From: Vermamoeba vermiformis
Lineage: Eukaryota; Tubulinea; Echinamoebida
Direction of reading: 5' to 3'
Assembly (NCBI GenBank): GCA_045837725.1
Contig: JBEWZL010000215.1
Span: 186,001-250,000 of the forward strand
Length of the DNA stretch: 64,000 nucleotides
Part shown: positions 22,688-34,019 of the stretch, piece by piece
Layout: every line of letters starts with the position of its first letter
Position numbering within the stretch: the stretch's first letter is position 1
Program-made: the position numbers and the translations under genes
The notes under the pieces: generated by a model
Database searches by the model: none
What the model was told of the DNA's origin: nothing
What the model saw: only the letters and a program-made list of their open reading frames with translations

Positions 22688-23145
22688 CAATATTCAACTT
22701 GAACTGCTTTCTTCAACCCATTTAATTTGTTAATACACTACAGTTAATCCAAAACGTAATACATGTGGTAGAATGGTTTAACGTTGACGGCGTATTGTTT
22801 GCTAGTGCGCAAGAACTCTTAATCTCGCGAGAGTCTCGCCAGGACTTAGGCGAGAAAATATTTCATGACGAGCTGACATGTACTTTATAATTCACATATG
22901 ACGAGCTTCGGCCTTGCGATTATAAGCAATGTAGAACAGACCTAGCATGTCGCGGATATTTGCAACCGCGCTGAATGGAGGTTTGAGTTTGACGCCTGTC
23001 AAAAATGTCGTTTTCAAATGTCAGAAAACAATACAGCGAGATTGCTGAATCAAAGAAGAACAAGAATCTTGTTCTTTTTTCATAAGACCACACGAGTTCA
23101 ATACTGTTTGAACTCAGACCTCTTCAAGTCTTAGATCCAATCAAT
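22688..23145. promoter_or_regulatory. Divergent promoter region with TCTCGCGAGA palindrome
   Basis: The 458-nt gap between the divergent F-box/LRR and MACPF genes has no ORF of note. At 22823-22832 it holds the perfect 10-bp palindrome TCTCGCGAGA, known as a core promoter element in some eukaryotes; its role here is inference. Confidence 0.3.
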
Positions 23146-24755
23146 ATGCAGTTGAAATATTTGATCTTGGTGTCTATTCTCGTGGCCTCGACCTTGGCCC
23201 AATTTGACAACCCAACTGTCAAGTTGCCTAAACTACGAGGATTGGATAAAATTGGCATTGGTTTTGATATTGTCAAGATGCAGCAATTGTGGTCCCCGAT
23301 CGAATTGACTTACATGGGCAAAACTATCACCAATCCCTATGACGATAATGATTATGAAATCCCTATGGAAATTGCATCCATTTCGACGCCTGATACGTTT
23401 ATTAACAAGACAACCAATGTAAGTTATAATAATTATTGCTCGCAGTCTTCAGGCGAGGCTATTTTTAATATTGTTGGTGCCACAATAACATTTATAATAT
23501 TGGTAATTATTAAATAATATTAATTGGCGTAAACTAGCGGATGGAATGGAATGTTCTCAAGTGTCAACGATAATTAAAAATATTATTGAACAGGTCTGGA
23601 ATACCGTCGAAGAATTTCAAACCACTAAGGGTCGTGCTACTGGTATTAGCTTGAACTTGGGCAATATCTTCGCGTTTACCAACACCCGCGAAACTCGTCA
23701 GATTAGGTATGGAAGTTGCTTCTTATGATGTATTTACCGCTAATTCATGTTACAAATGACGTAATCGTGTTTATACTAACCCGTTATGTGGTTTAGATAC
23801 ACCATGGACAATCGCAGCTACAGATACGGTGTGACCGAGCAAACTCACATTTTCTTTGAGGCCCAATTGTTCCCTCCTTTCTTGTTGAAGCTCTCCAGAA
23901 ATGCTAAGACCATGTTGGACAAGCTGCCTCGTTTCTCTGAGGCTACTAAGGCCCAGTAAGTCAGATGCGAAATTTTCCGCGGTATTAGCGCTTACTAACC
24001 TTTACCATTAAGATGGTTTCAGTTCTTCGATTACTTTGGCACACATTACGTCAAGTTTGCTCAATTTGGAGGTACTGTTCGCCGAGAGGAGTTGGCTAAC
24101 ATCGCCGAGTTCACCAGATTCGACGAGGATTATGTCAAGAAGCAATTCGGCATCTCTTTCTCGTAAGTCACGCTGCAGTACTCCTAGTTTGGAAGGAATT
24201 CAAGTTTACAGCGTTTGGAACGAATCCCTAATTTATTTCGTTGCAGATGGGGCACCACTCCCGCTTCAACTGCCCCTTGGACCCCGGGACCAATTAATGA
24301 CCCCACTGTCGGCGTGACTCAAGGCTGGCAAATCCCTACTAGAGTCGCTGTTACCCCTAGTGCTCGCGGTAAGATACATTTTGTGACACGTGTCAAACAT
24401 GTCACTCACGCGGACCTCCGTGTTATCAGGCAAGCGCTCTGTTGAAAAGGAGAACCTTCGTAGAGAGAAGCGTGAAGCGGAGCAATTCTCTTTCTCGTTC
24501 TATCAAATGCGTGAGGACTTGAAGCGTCAATTGGAGATCCGCTACACCGAGACCAGTGACGTTACCACTCGCTTGATTGGTGGTAACCCCACTCAATACT
24601 CGCCTGAGAACTGGCGCGACTGGGTTGAGAGCATCGTTGACAACCCCGTCATGATCTCTTACACTTTGGGCTCGATCGCTGACCTCATCCAAGATCCGAC
24701 CGTCCAAGCTGACATGACTCAAGCTATTGCTGCCAGAAATAGCATGCAACGTTAA
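23146..24755 (+). CDS. Secreted MACPF (membrane attack complex/perforin) domain protein, 380 aa
   Basis: Six exons (23146-23418, 23594-23706, 23797-23955, 24013-24162, 24247-24368, 24430-24755) join in frame. Residues 1-19 (MQLKYLILVSILVASTLAQ) form a signal peptide. The MACPF signature is FFDYFGTHYVKFAQFGG at 186-202, followed by a basic, charged cluster where family members keep a membrane-inserting helical bundle. The later motif NWRDWVESIVDNPVMISYTL also fits the family. MACPF proteins can oligomerise into rings and pores, but several are adhesion or developmental proteins without pore activity, so lytic function is not implied. There is no C-terminal EGF or C2 domain. Intron 5 holds the palindrome TGACACGTGTCA. 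Confidence 0.86.
24384..24395. promoter_or_regulatory. 12-bp palindrome TGACACGTGTCA, copy 1
   Basis: Perfect palindrome with a CACGTG E-box core, in intron 5 of the MACPF gene. Identical copies lie in introns of asparagine synthetase and the sterol glucosyltransferase. Possible bHLH binding site; function is inference. Confidence 0.4.
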
Positions 24756-24892
24756 GTGCTCCCTACCCTTAACGCTATTCGTGCATTTTTGTTCTTGCAG
24801 CTAGCCCTTTGTACTAGCTTTAATTGTCATAAATGTAGTTCTGATACTTGGAAATTTCGAGCCTTTTTTTTGTTAATTAATCGCTGTACAAC

Positions 24893-27800
24893 TTAGATTT
24901 TATTATTTACAGTTAGGTGCTGCATAATGAATTGCTGCTGACCTATAATTACACGATTCGTAATGAGCCACAACAACCTGTTCGGCAGATCGAGCAGCTG
25001 ATCTTCGTGTTTTTCGTTCAATTCGAAGTAATGCTGCACGACGTAGCCTAATATTTTATCTTGTAGCATGGCTGATTTGTGCTCCCAGACTATCTTCAGC
25101 ATCGACAAGCAGTTCTCCAAACATAACTCAGATAACACTACTCGTTGACAATGCTTAATTAATTTGTAATGGTCTTGCGAGGGCTTAGTCTCGGGCGATA
25201 AGCAGAAAAATGGCGCGTTGAGCAATATCGATAGGCAATCGTTGATGTTCTGAAGATGATTCAGATCCGACGTGTAGAGGTAGTACATTAAGCCTTGCAT
25301 AGCTGATACTGATATGCCTCCTTGCTCTTCATTAGGGATCGCTATTACGCCTAGTTATGTAATGAAATTAGAGCGAGAAAAAAAAAATTGATAAAATTTT
25401 GTAACGGCTTGGAGCTCGCTTACCTTTTCGAGATTCAATCATATCACTTAAGAAACATCGTCTAAAGAAGTCATTATGTAGAGCCAGGATCAATTTGTGC
25501 GCAGGAACGTAAGTAGATCCAACCTTGATCTCGCAGTCCTTGGTTTCTTCGCGCATCGAAAACAAATGCTTCAGCTTTTTGATTTTCAGATCTGCCAATG
25601 AGCTGCTTAATTTGAATGAACTAGGGCCTCCTATCTCCAAGTATTTGGTCCATCGAGCTTTCAGATCCGCTGATAAGTTGTTTTGGATCAGCTTGTTCAA
25701 TTCATCACCATATCGTGTCTTATTCTTTTTGATGAAGTCGAACAACATATCCACATGCTCTTCGCTTTTTTCGAGTAATTTCAGCAGTGTCCAAACATTT
25801 TCCATCGTGAGCATTGAATACAGCACGAGATTGCACTTTTTGACCAATGTTTTGAACGAGACCGTTTGTGCCACTTGTAGTAATTCCGCTAATTCTTCAA
25901 TAGAAGTCGCATTAAAGTCCATAAAGTGGACGAACTGGTTCAACAAGTTGATGGTACTTGACTTGGTTCCAATCAACTTTGACAAGTTTTCCTTTTTCAG
26001 TAACTTGGGGCAATTCAATTTGACCAATGGCGAGTACCATTTTTCGCCCAAAAAGTCCAAGTCACATAAACTGCGACATTGCCTCCATTCATCCAACACG
26101 GCATCGAGCACCTTACTCTCGGCTGTACAATTGTTAGAATTACCCTTGAAGAATATAGGACGTACTTTTCTCGTTCACTTTGGCCCCGTGCAATGCGATA
26201 GTGTGAAATCCTCCAAGAGCTGCTTGAATGATCGTTTTTTCATCGCTCAATTGCCGCAAGACTTGAGGTGTTTGTTGGTCGGTCGTGTGATTCAGACCAA
26301 GACTGCCGTTGTTGTTCAAACCCCACACGAACACTTCGCCTTCCTCTGTAGAGTATACTTATTAGCATGGACTGAACGGCAAATCAGCGGCACTTACTCG
26401 ACACAGCACACGAGTGATGACCTCCGGCGGCGACAAAAACAACGTTGGTTTTCAACGGTAATAGTTGTGGCGTGGTTTTGTGGTTAGGTGAGCCCAGTCC
26501 TAGCTCTCCGTTGAGACTGCGACCCCATACATAGACTTCACCGCATTCTACGAAAATGGTCAGCAAATGACTGGATCCAAGGGGTGACACTTACCTAATA
26601 AGGCAATAGAATGAACTGAACCGCATACAAAGTTCTTTATGCCCTTGCCTTCAAGCGTAGAAATCAAATGCGGTGTGAGATATTCCGCTGTGTCACCGAC
26701 ACCAAGTTGACCAAAGTTGTTTCCACCCCATGAATACAACTCATCGTGCTCTGTTCGATATTATTAGTACTACAAATCACACGCAAATAATAAATGTACC
26801 TGTCAATGCCAGCGTGTGGTATTCACCGGCTGCTACTTTGACGATTGGATTATTGGAGAAAAATGTAACAAGTTGCGGAGACAGTTCGTTGTTGCGATGA
26901 CCGATGCCGAGTTGACCTTGGTTATTCTGACCCCAAGTATACAACTCACCCGAGTCTATAATAAATTGCCGCTTTTAGTAAGTGAACAAACGGCACCGAT
27001 ATTTAATGTGATCCGATTAATTAGAAGGAACCGTTCCGATAAATTAAAACGTTAAAACACTTTACCTAAGATCACTAGCGAATGTAGTTTGCCTGCAGCA
27101 ATTGATTTGATTTTTTTGCCTTCGAAGAACGTGATCTGTCGCGGTGTCGATTGATCGTTTGTATGGCCGAGTCCAAGAGCTCCTCGTTCGTTATAACCCC
27201 ATGCATATAACTTTCCTGACTCTAATAATGAACATGATGAGTAAGGGACGATACCGATGACACACGGAAGATTGGATAAATTGCGAGATTACGAGGAGAT
27301 TCAATCATGCGATTAATTAATAAGCCCAGCAAAGAAATAAATTCTTAAGTAATGTACTGGATATTATGTGTCGAATGTCGTATTAGTAATTACGCCGATA
27401 GATACGCTTGCTGGATCTGAACTTACCCGTTAAAGCCAATGAATGATAACCTCCTGTAGCTACTTGATGCACCTTCTTGCCCGAAAAGAAAGGTACTAAT
27501 TGAGGCGTTAATTGATAGCTGCCTGTGATACCTAGCTCGCCATTAGCGTTTGTTCCCCACGCATACAGATCTCCACTTTCTATAAAAGGAAAAACAATCA
27601 GTGTGCGTTTAATGTAAAGAAAAGTATGTGGAATATCAAAGAATTATTACAAAATAAAGCAATGTAATTATGATGATATCTAGATATTTACCTGTAAGAG
27701 CGAGGGAGTGGTATTCGCCTGCATCTATTTTTTTCAGCTTTTTGTCATTAAAAAATCCTACTATTTGCGGAGTCAGGCGATTAATCGTGTCGCCTGTGCC

Positions 27801-28030
27801 TAATTGGCCAAATTTATTGTATCCCCAAGCGTATAGCTCGTTCACTAGTAAGGCAGTATTAATAAATAATTTTTTATCAATAAAAAATGGCGTAGAGCGA
27901 TGAAATATAAGATATTATGATTTTATAATATAATGTATCCATTTGATCTAATTTTTGACACGCAAATATTTCAGATCAATTCGCGCGCGCTTTAATGTTC
28001 CGTACCTGATTTTGGCGATTCCTTACTCAT
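24893..28030 (-). CDS. RCC1-repeat/BTB protein (RCBTB-like), 761 aa
   Basis: Ten exons: 28030-28006, 27844-27692, 27579-27427, 27221-27066, 26955-26800, 26750-26595, 26547-26398, 26345-26166, 26122-25424, 25350-24893. Exons 2-8 each encode one RCC1 repeat of about 50 residues with the typical LYAWGYNKFGQLGTGD core and a GEYHSLALT-like end, enough for a seven-bladed propeller. A helical linker of about 190 residues follows. The BTB domain at the C-terminus starts near DCEIKVGSTYVPAHKLILAL and continues across the last intron to YLYTSDL. Such proteins often act as Cullin-3 adaptors or chromatin/GTPase regulators; which applies here is unknown. All introns between repeats are phase 1. Confidence 0.92.
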
Positions 28031-28365
28031 CGGAATTTGTTCATGGTAATTAATATGCTCCTGTTGTGTATTTTAAGACAGTATACAAAATAATTAAGAA
28101 AAGAGTTCGCTGGAAGGAACTTTTTGTCAGCACGTGACATCCGCCTGGGATCGCTCCACGAACTCGTCACCGTGTCTTATAAATACAAGTTTGCCAGTAT
28201 TCCATTCTACTGCAATCATCTTTTTACGCAGAGGTTTCACTTCGAAGATCGTTCTACGATCCTGACTAAGACACGTTTGGATCCCACTTCCCGGGAGGAG
28301 ATTATGCAAACGGTTTATTATGCGAGTTCTGACATACAGTTTTAGCCTTTATCTAACCAGCTGGC
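28031..28365. other. Intergenic region, 335 nt
   Basis: This lies between the PhyH-like gene and the RCC1-BTB gene, both on the minus strand. Both strands have open frames of 60-70 codons, but none has an ATG in good context, splice sites or recognisable similarity. It probably contains the promoter of the RCC1-BTB gene. Confidence 0.4.
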
Positions 28366-30235
28366 TTATTTTTCCGCCTTCTGCTTGGAGCGCTTCTTTG
28401 GTGGCTCTCCCAGGCTAATAATTTCTATCACGCATTCAATTTCAGCAGCTTTTCGCTTTTTATCGGATTTTTTTGCGACTTTCTCGTTCTTTGACTCGGG
28501 TGATTCCGTTTCTTTCCATTTCTTTAGTCCACAAAGTTTTTTACCGAGGTCTGTTAGCTCAGGAGCTGAAACATCACAGTGTTAATATAGCATTCAATAC
28601 AGTTGTTGTAATAGGTCTTAATGTCGGAATCTTACGCGTGTAAGCAGGCTTCAAAGGTGGAACAAAGTTCTTTCGGACCCACCGAGGCTTATTATAGCCA
28701 TGTCCTACTATTCCCATGCTATTAACTCGTTCACCAGACTTGAAACTATCCGTTCGAACTCTATTTTTGGTATTAGAAAAATGTTAGGAGAAGTTGCGAT
28801 GAGATCGCATCCGGTCATCTTACTTTACGTGCTCCTTGTTGTCCTCTTTATTAGGCCACATCGTAATATATTGAACGATCCTAGGCGACGAGCTGTGATT
28901 AGGGAAGTTGCCCTGTAAACAAATGTCAGTACTGAGCTAAAAATACTTCGTGACAAGTACGTGTGACACGCGCGAATCCCATATCAACAGCGAGCCAGCT
29001 CTCAGCGGGATCTTTTGAATATGTTTTTGTTGAATATCATCAGAAGGTATTCTGCAAGACTGTGAGTCTTTGCAATTGTTTTTAAACAATTCTAACGTAC
29101 GATACTAAGTGGCTGGTAGGCGGGATCGAGCTCTTGTTCTTAACGCCCCATTCTTTGAAGTGCTTGTGGCTGCCTGGTACTGCTTGAAAACCACCGTCTT
29201 CGAGTCTATTATCCTTAAGGTTGAGAATGCCCTGTACGCGACAAAACTCCGGATCCAACAGGGGATCTGTAATAAAACGCGTAAGACTAACAGCAGTCAT
29301 GAAATGACATGATTATTACTTTGATCCAAATGCAAGAAAGTCTCAGTCGTGCGCCATGCCGATCTATTGCATTTCTTGCCATTAATCTTGAGGTTTACTG
29401 TCGGGCGCATAAATCCAAATCTATCGAAGCTAAACAGGTCTTTCGTTAGAATCATAATTATAAAACTGCAGATCCAAATTGAACGTTTAATTTTCGGCGG
29501 ATCTTTTTTGATTGCGCTCAAAAAAGTTATTTCAATTTTTGTGTGGCACGCTCGTACAACGTACCTAACCCAAAGATCTTCTCGCTCCCATACTATAGAG
29601 AAAGCTTTATGGACGTTAGCGTTTTGGCGATTATCCCAACCTAGATCAAGCCGAATTAGAGACCGCGGAAATTATTTAGCCAACTAAGCCTCCAGCGTGG
29701 CAAACCTTACCCTCTTTCAAATGAAAGATCGGAAAATCACTAAAGAAACCAAATCTAATGGCGTGAAAGCGTGAGAAAAGGTACGAAAAAATCGGTCGAA
29801 TTATTGTTACTTCATATCTGACGGCCAAAGCTTGTTCTCCCAAGTAGAATAATCGTCTCGGTCGAACGTTGCTCGAGTATCCTTCAGATATTTATATAGC
29901 GCCTCGATTGTGGCTAAACAAAGGTAAATAATCCAATTATTTTATTCAAATCCAAAACTTTTTCTTACCATTCTGCTCCTCTTTCGATAATACATCTTTA
30001 AATACTACGATGCCATATTTTTTGAAAAATTCTAACGCCTCTTTGCTCTCTTGGGTTGAAAAGGCAGTTGCAAAACCTAGGAGAGCGGTCGATCAAATCT
30101 GGATTGCTAATAACAATACCAACCTTGTTCATCAAGCGGTAGTTTAAGAAATTCGGCTACGTAAATTTAATCAGCAAATTATTTGGTTGATTTTAAACCC
30201 TTACGATCGGATTTACCAGTACTTATTTCAGCCAT
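28366..30235 (-). CDS. Phytanoyl-CoA dioxygenase (PhyH)-like Fe(II)/2-oxoglutarate oxygenase, 376 aa
   Basis: Twelve exons (30235-30205, 30156-30124, 30076-29969, 29913-29811, 29754-29711, 29640-29565, 29429-29320, 29266-29106, 29011-28961, 28912-28824, 28760-28636, 28565-28366) join in frame. FFKKYGIVVFKDVLS is the PhyH opening strand. H165 and D167 (FLHLDQ) and H239 (WDSRVSHGN) form the expected HxD...H iron triad; GGFQAVPGSHK and PRIVQYITMWP complete the fold, the latter placing a 2-oxoglutarate-binding Arg. EDLWVSFDRFGFMRP supports splicing exon 6 at GTACG. The last exon adds an unusual lysine-rich tail (KKSDKKRK, PPKKRSKQK) like a nuclear localisation signal. Substrate unknown. Confidence 0.83.
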
Positions 30236-30902
30236 TCGTTGCTTTCTGATTATTCAGCAAATAATAATACATCCTCATATTTTTGTCAAACCTGCTCATT
30301 AGGTGACGTTCATTGTCGAACTAGTTACAAACTTTTCTGAAAATGGCGTTAAAATCCGGGAACCAATCCGATCCGATCGCTCGTTGAAATTGCACCAAGA
30401 CAAGGAAGGAAGCTTCCCGTGGCTTTAATTAAAGAACGGCAAGGTTTTATTCAACAAACACAATCGTAAAACGCCGCGAATTATGTTTGTCTCGATGCTA
30501 TTCGGAGGATTAAACCGAAACTTGAGTCACTTACCTGAAAATTAGCAAAAAAACCTAATTCTACGGGCCTCTTTATTCCTAAAATCAAGTCTGACGCTCG
30601 AAATTGATTATACCCACGATTGTACCACGGTTTAATTTCTAATCGAGTTTTTTGACGGTAGGATCCAGAGCACGTTCCGATTGTCGATGGTATATGGGCA
30701 AGGTCCGCGAGGCAAATCTGGTAATTAAACGCTAGATTTCCGTTGAGTTTCTATTTCGGGCATCGATTCACACAAAATGCACGTTTTTTTAATTCTAAAT
30801 TTCCCGAGCGTGCACGGATCTGCGATACTATCTCTGTGCGCGTGCAATAAGAAAAACAGTCAAGGCGTAACAACATGTTATTTTTATATTTTTTTTCGAA
30901 TT
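30236..30902. other. Divergent intergenic region, 667 nt
   Basis: This lies between the divergent PhyH-like and bHLH genes and presumably holds their promoters. I see no ORF with support, RNA gene or repeat. Confidence 0.45.
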
Positions 30903-33287
30903 ATGAGCAGCGCAAAGCCGGGCAAAGTAGATGAGATCCAAGAAGCGAGCAAAAGCAGCACTGAAGAACATGCATCTAAGAGACAAAAGGCTGTAGATGT
31001 TAATGCAACAGATGCTCGGTCTCAAAATTGGACTCAATATAGTGATAGCCCACACCATTACGGGCCACCGGACACTACCCGCCAAACTGGCAACACTAAC
31101 CTGGATGGAACTTACGCCAGAGAGAAGGTAAAAATACGTTATTATGCAGCACGTTTATACCCTATCAAATCATGTTTGCTCGTGCATTTGGCCACGTAAA
31201 AACGTGTTGCTTTATTATTTTAGGGTATTCAATAATTATTTGCATACAATCAAGCCGACTAGCGCTTAGCTTGCAGCGGCAAACATTTTAATTAAATTTT
31301 ATTTTCAACGCCCACGAGGCCTATTTATTTATATTTCATAAATTTGATCTGGTGCAATAACAAGCGGACCGGCCGCGGAAGCAGATCTGAAACGTTTTTG
31401 CAGCCCAACATACGTCCCAGCTCAACCGACGTACGGGGGAATACGCTAATTTTGTTAAAAATCTCCATTTATCAAACTTTTTCTGTGTTTTTTTTTGTGG
31501 TTTTGTGTCGATCGACTAACTTTCATGAAATTCTCATAGGCGCCATCCTATACGGATCCAATGATGGTGTACTCCAATATTCTTCCGCCTCACATCGACC
31601 CTCGCATCCTCATTACGGGCAGCACGAACAATCAATTGAACATGACGACATCCAGCAGTTTTCAGATCCGTAAGTTCACGCTTATACCAACCTCACGCTT
31701 GCAAATTGATGGCCCAGCGTTATGGGTGTTTTCCGAGCGTTTGTTATCCATACACGCGTAATTATACACAAATTGTCGCGCTCTGCCAGAAAAGATTAAA
31801 AAACACTTTATTGAGGCAAAACACAAAATTTCACGTTTTTAAAAAAAAGAAATCGGCAGCTATTTCAGTGAAGAGAGAAAATTTAAATCAATTTTATGCC
31901 ATCACTTGACTGATTACAACAACAAAACATTAATGTCTATCTTTTAATTTGTCATGTATTGTTTCACCCGGATTGAGACAACAACCACGACGACAACTAT
32001 AACAATCACTAATCAAACGATAATAACAGAGAACAATACACCCCAGCCCTCAATGGCATACCCCGTTACCATGGAACCGTACAGCACTTATGCGTTTCCG
32101 GTCATGATCGACCAACGCTTCAACGCTACCCGCGATCCGACACGACCAGATCCAATGCCCTCGCCCTTCACTAACCCAGCCCAACCAAATAATACCGCCA
32201 ACGTATTCCCACCTCCATATTTACCGCAGAAAGGGCCCTTGCAAGATGTCGATCGAAGCACGAGTGACATTTTTGGCAACAAGCGGAACCAGCTCCGTGC
32301 GGAATTCTTAGCTCGCTCGAATGCTACTGATGCGGGTTCCAGTGAGCCGAATACTTCTGATCGTCCTGATTCCGCAAACACAAATTCGTCAAATCCGGAA
32401 TCCGGTAATGATCTGGAAGACGAAGAGGACGAGCTAACGGGTTAGTGGCATTATAATAATTTTTCTTTGAATTTTGTTATTTATTTGATCTTTTTTCAGG
32501 CAAGCGAAGGCCGATTTTAAAATCAAACGAAGATCGACGCGTACACCATAAATTGGTCGAACAAGAACGAAGGAAAACAATGAACAAATATATTAATAGG
32601 CTTAGAGAGCTTATGGACATACCCGCACCGACAAAAGGTAACGTCAAATTCTACGCAAGTTTGTGTTTGGGAAAATTCTCCCGATCTCATTTCATAAAAT
32701 CGATTTAGATTGATCACCAAATTAGTATTAACAAATTGAAATATAGGTCGTGGATTGAAAAAGAGTATTGTGTTAGAAAAGGCATGCGAATATGTAGATA
32801 AGATACACGATTACGTCGCGACGTTATATAACGCCAACCAGGTACGTTAAATGATTAAATTTGAATTTGACGTGGAAATGTCGAGATTAATCTTTGCATT
32901 AATTTACAGCAATTAATGAACGCGCTGAATATGCGAGGAGTAACACCACAAATGATGGCGCAACTAAATATTCCATTTGTGCCTCCACCCCCATCACACA
33001 TTTACCCGCCGAGCAATTATAGAGCACCACAATACGTCAATTCAGCGCCGATGAATCAACGAGTGGATCCGCACACTGTTCGAGGACCGATGCCGTACCC
33101 ACCGTACTTTAAGCCAGAAATGCACGGCCAACACATTGAAGGACCGTTCCCGCCACACCATTTAGACAACCCTTTAATTAACAACAATACCGCGCCAAAC
33201 CCATTCAACGCCAACTTAAATCCACAACAGCCGCCAAATCCAAACAGTTTCAATAGTTCGTTTTCTGAAAAACATACAGAACCCTGA
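30903..33287 (+). CDS. bHLH transcription factor, 458 aa
   Basis: Six exons (30903-31127, 31540-31669, 32030-32440, 32500-32637, 32747-32841, 32910-33287) join in frame. The bHLH domain (about residues 262-330) begins EDRRVHHKLVEQERRKTMN. Its basic region has His, Glu and Arg at positions 5, 9 and 13, the configuration that binds CACGTG E-boxes. Helix 1 is NKYINRLRELMDI; helix 2 is KKSIVLEKACEYVDKIHDYV. Flanks are low complexity: a charged N-terminus with an SKRQK signal, an acidic stretch before the domain, and a Pro/Asn-rich C-terminus. No leucine zipper is obvious. Intron 1 is long (412 nt). Acceptor AATAACAG for exon 3 is set by frame. Confidence 0.88.
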
Positions 33288-33489
33288 AATTGTTATTATT
33301 TATTGCAACGGTTAGTTGTGTGCGAAAACCCTCCATGTAATTAGTTTTGAATGTATAATAAAGCGATTTTTTTGATATTAAACGAACGAGATCTCTTGTG
33401 TGTCAGGATCTAAATCCTTTTTTGGAAATTTAATAAAGGGACGCACTCCAGGAATAGACGCGTGCAAATTACAGTGGAGCAGCTAGATT

Positions 33490-33888
33490 TCAGTAAATAA
33501 GAATAACTTCCGTCGGTTGAATAGCCAATAGGCGTGCCAAGCTTAGATCTGCAACACAAAATCTCAACTCCGAGTGGGCTAATAAATCCCCGAGCCTTTG
33601 CATTTGTGTTTCTGAAAAGAGCTGGATCTACTTTCGCGTGGCTTATTTTATTTTTAAAAAACACCTTTGTTTGGTCCAGCAAACATAAAATTAGCTGTGC
33701 TTTCGGACTTCTTTCCGGTGTTAATATCAACGTCACCCTGATGGATGACTAAACTCAAGTATTTGCTATTTACGAGTTCTGTGTCTTCCAACCTTCAATT
33801 TTTAGATCCACAACTTGTCAATTTGAGAGACAGACACGATCCACGTTAACTTTAATGCTTTGGCGACCAACGGATTATAAATTTGCAT
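33490..33888 (-). CDS. Small three-exon protein of unknown function, 97 aa
   Basis: Exons 33888-33845, 33792-33665 and 33611-33490 join in frame to 97 aa, starting MQIYNPLVAKALKLT. The exon 2 core is NSKYLSLVIHQGDVDINTGK and the end is VADLSLARLLAIQPTEVILI. Introns are 52 and 53 nt, typical of this genome, though both donors are the weaker GTGGAT and GTGTTT. The composition looks like a folded protein. I do not recognise the family. An antisense frame and one on the same strand are open across the locus but would ignore the introns. Confidence 0.55.
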
Positions 33889-34019
33889 CGCAAGTCAGTA
33901 TAGAGTCAATTGAGGTCTATTCAACGCTGCGTGTTCGTTCGGGATCGAATTTCTCGTGTTAATAAAAAACCCCAAAATTAACTTCTCATTTCTGAGATAC
34001 ACCACAATTTAATGTTATT

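Noticed and set aside
25525-26487. 320-codon open frame on the plus strand
   Set aside because: It is antisense to the RCC1-BTB exons, has no start context or family match, and crosses their splice sites.
28124-28345. Overlapping 60-70 codon frames on both strands between two minus-strand genes
   Set aside because: No ATG in good context, no splice support and no similarity; likely chance.
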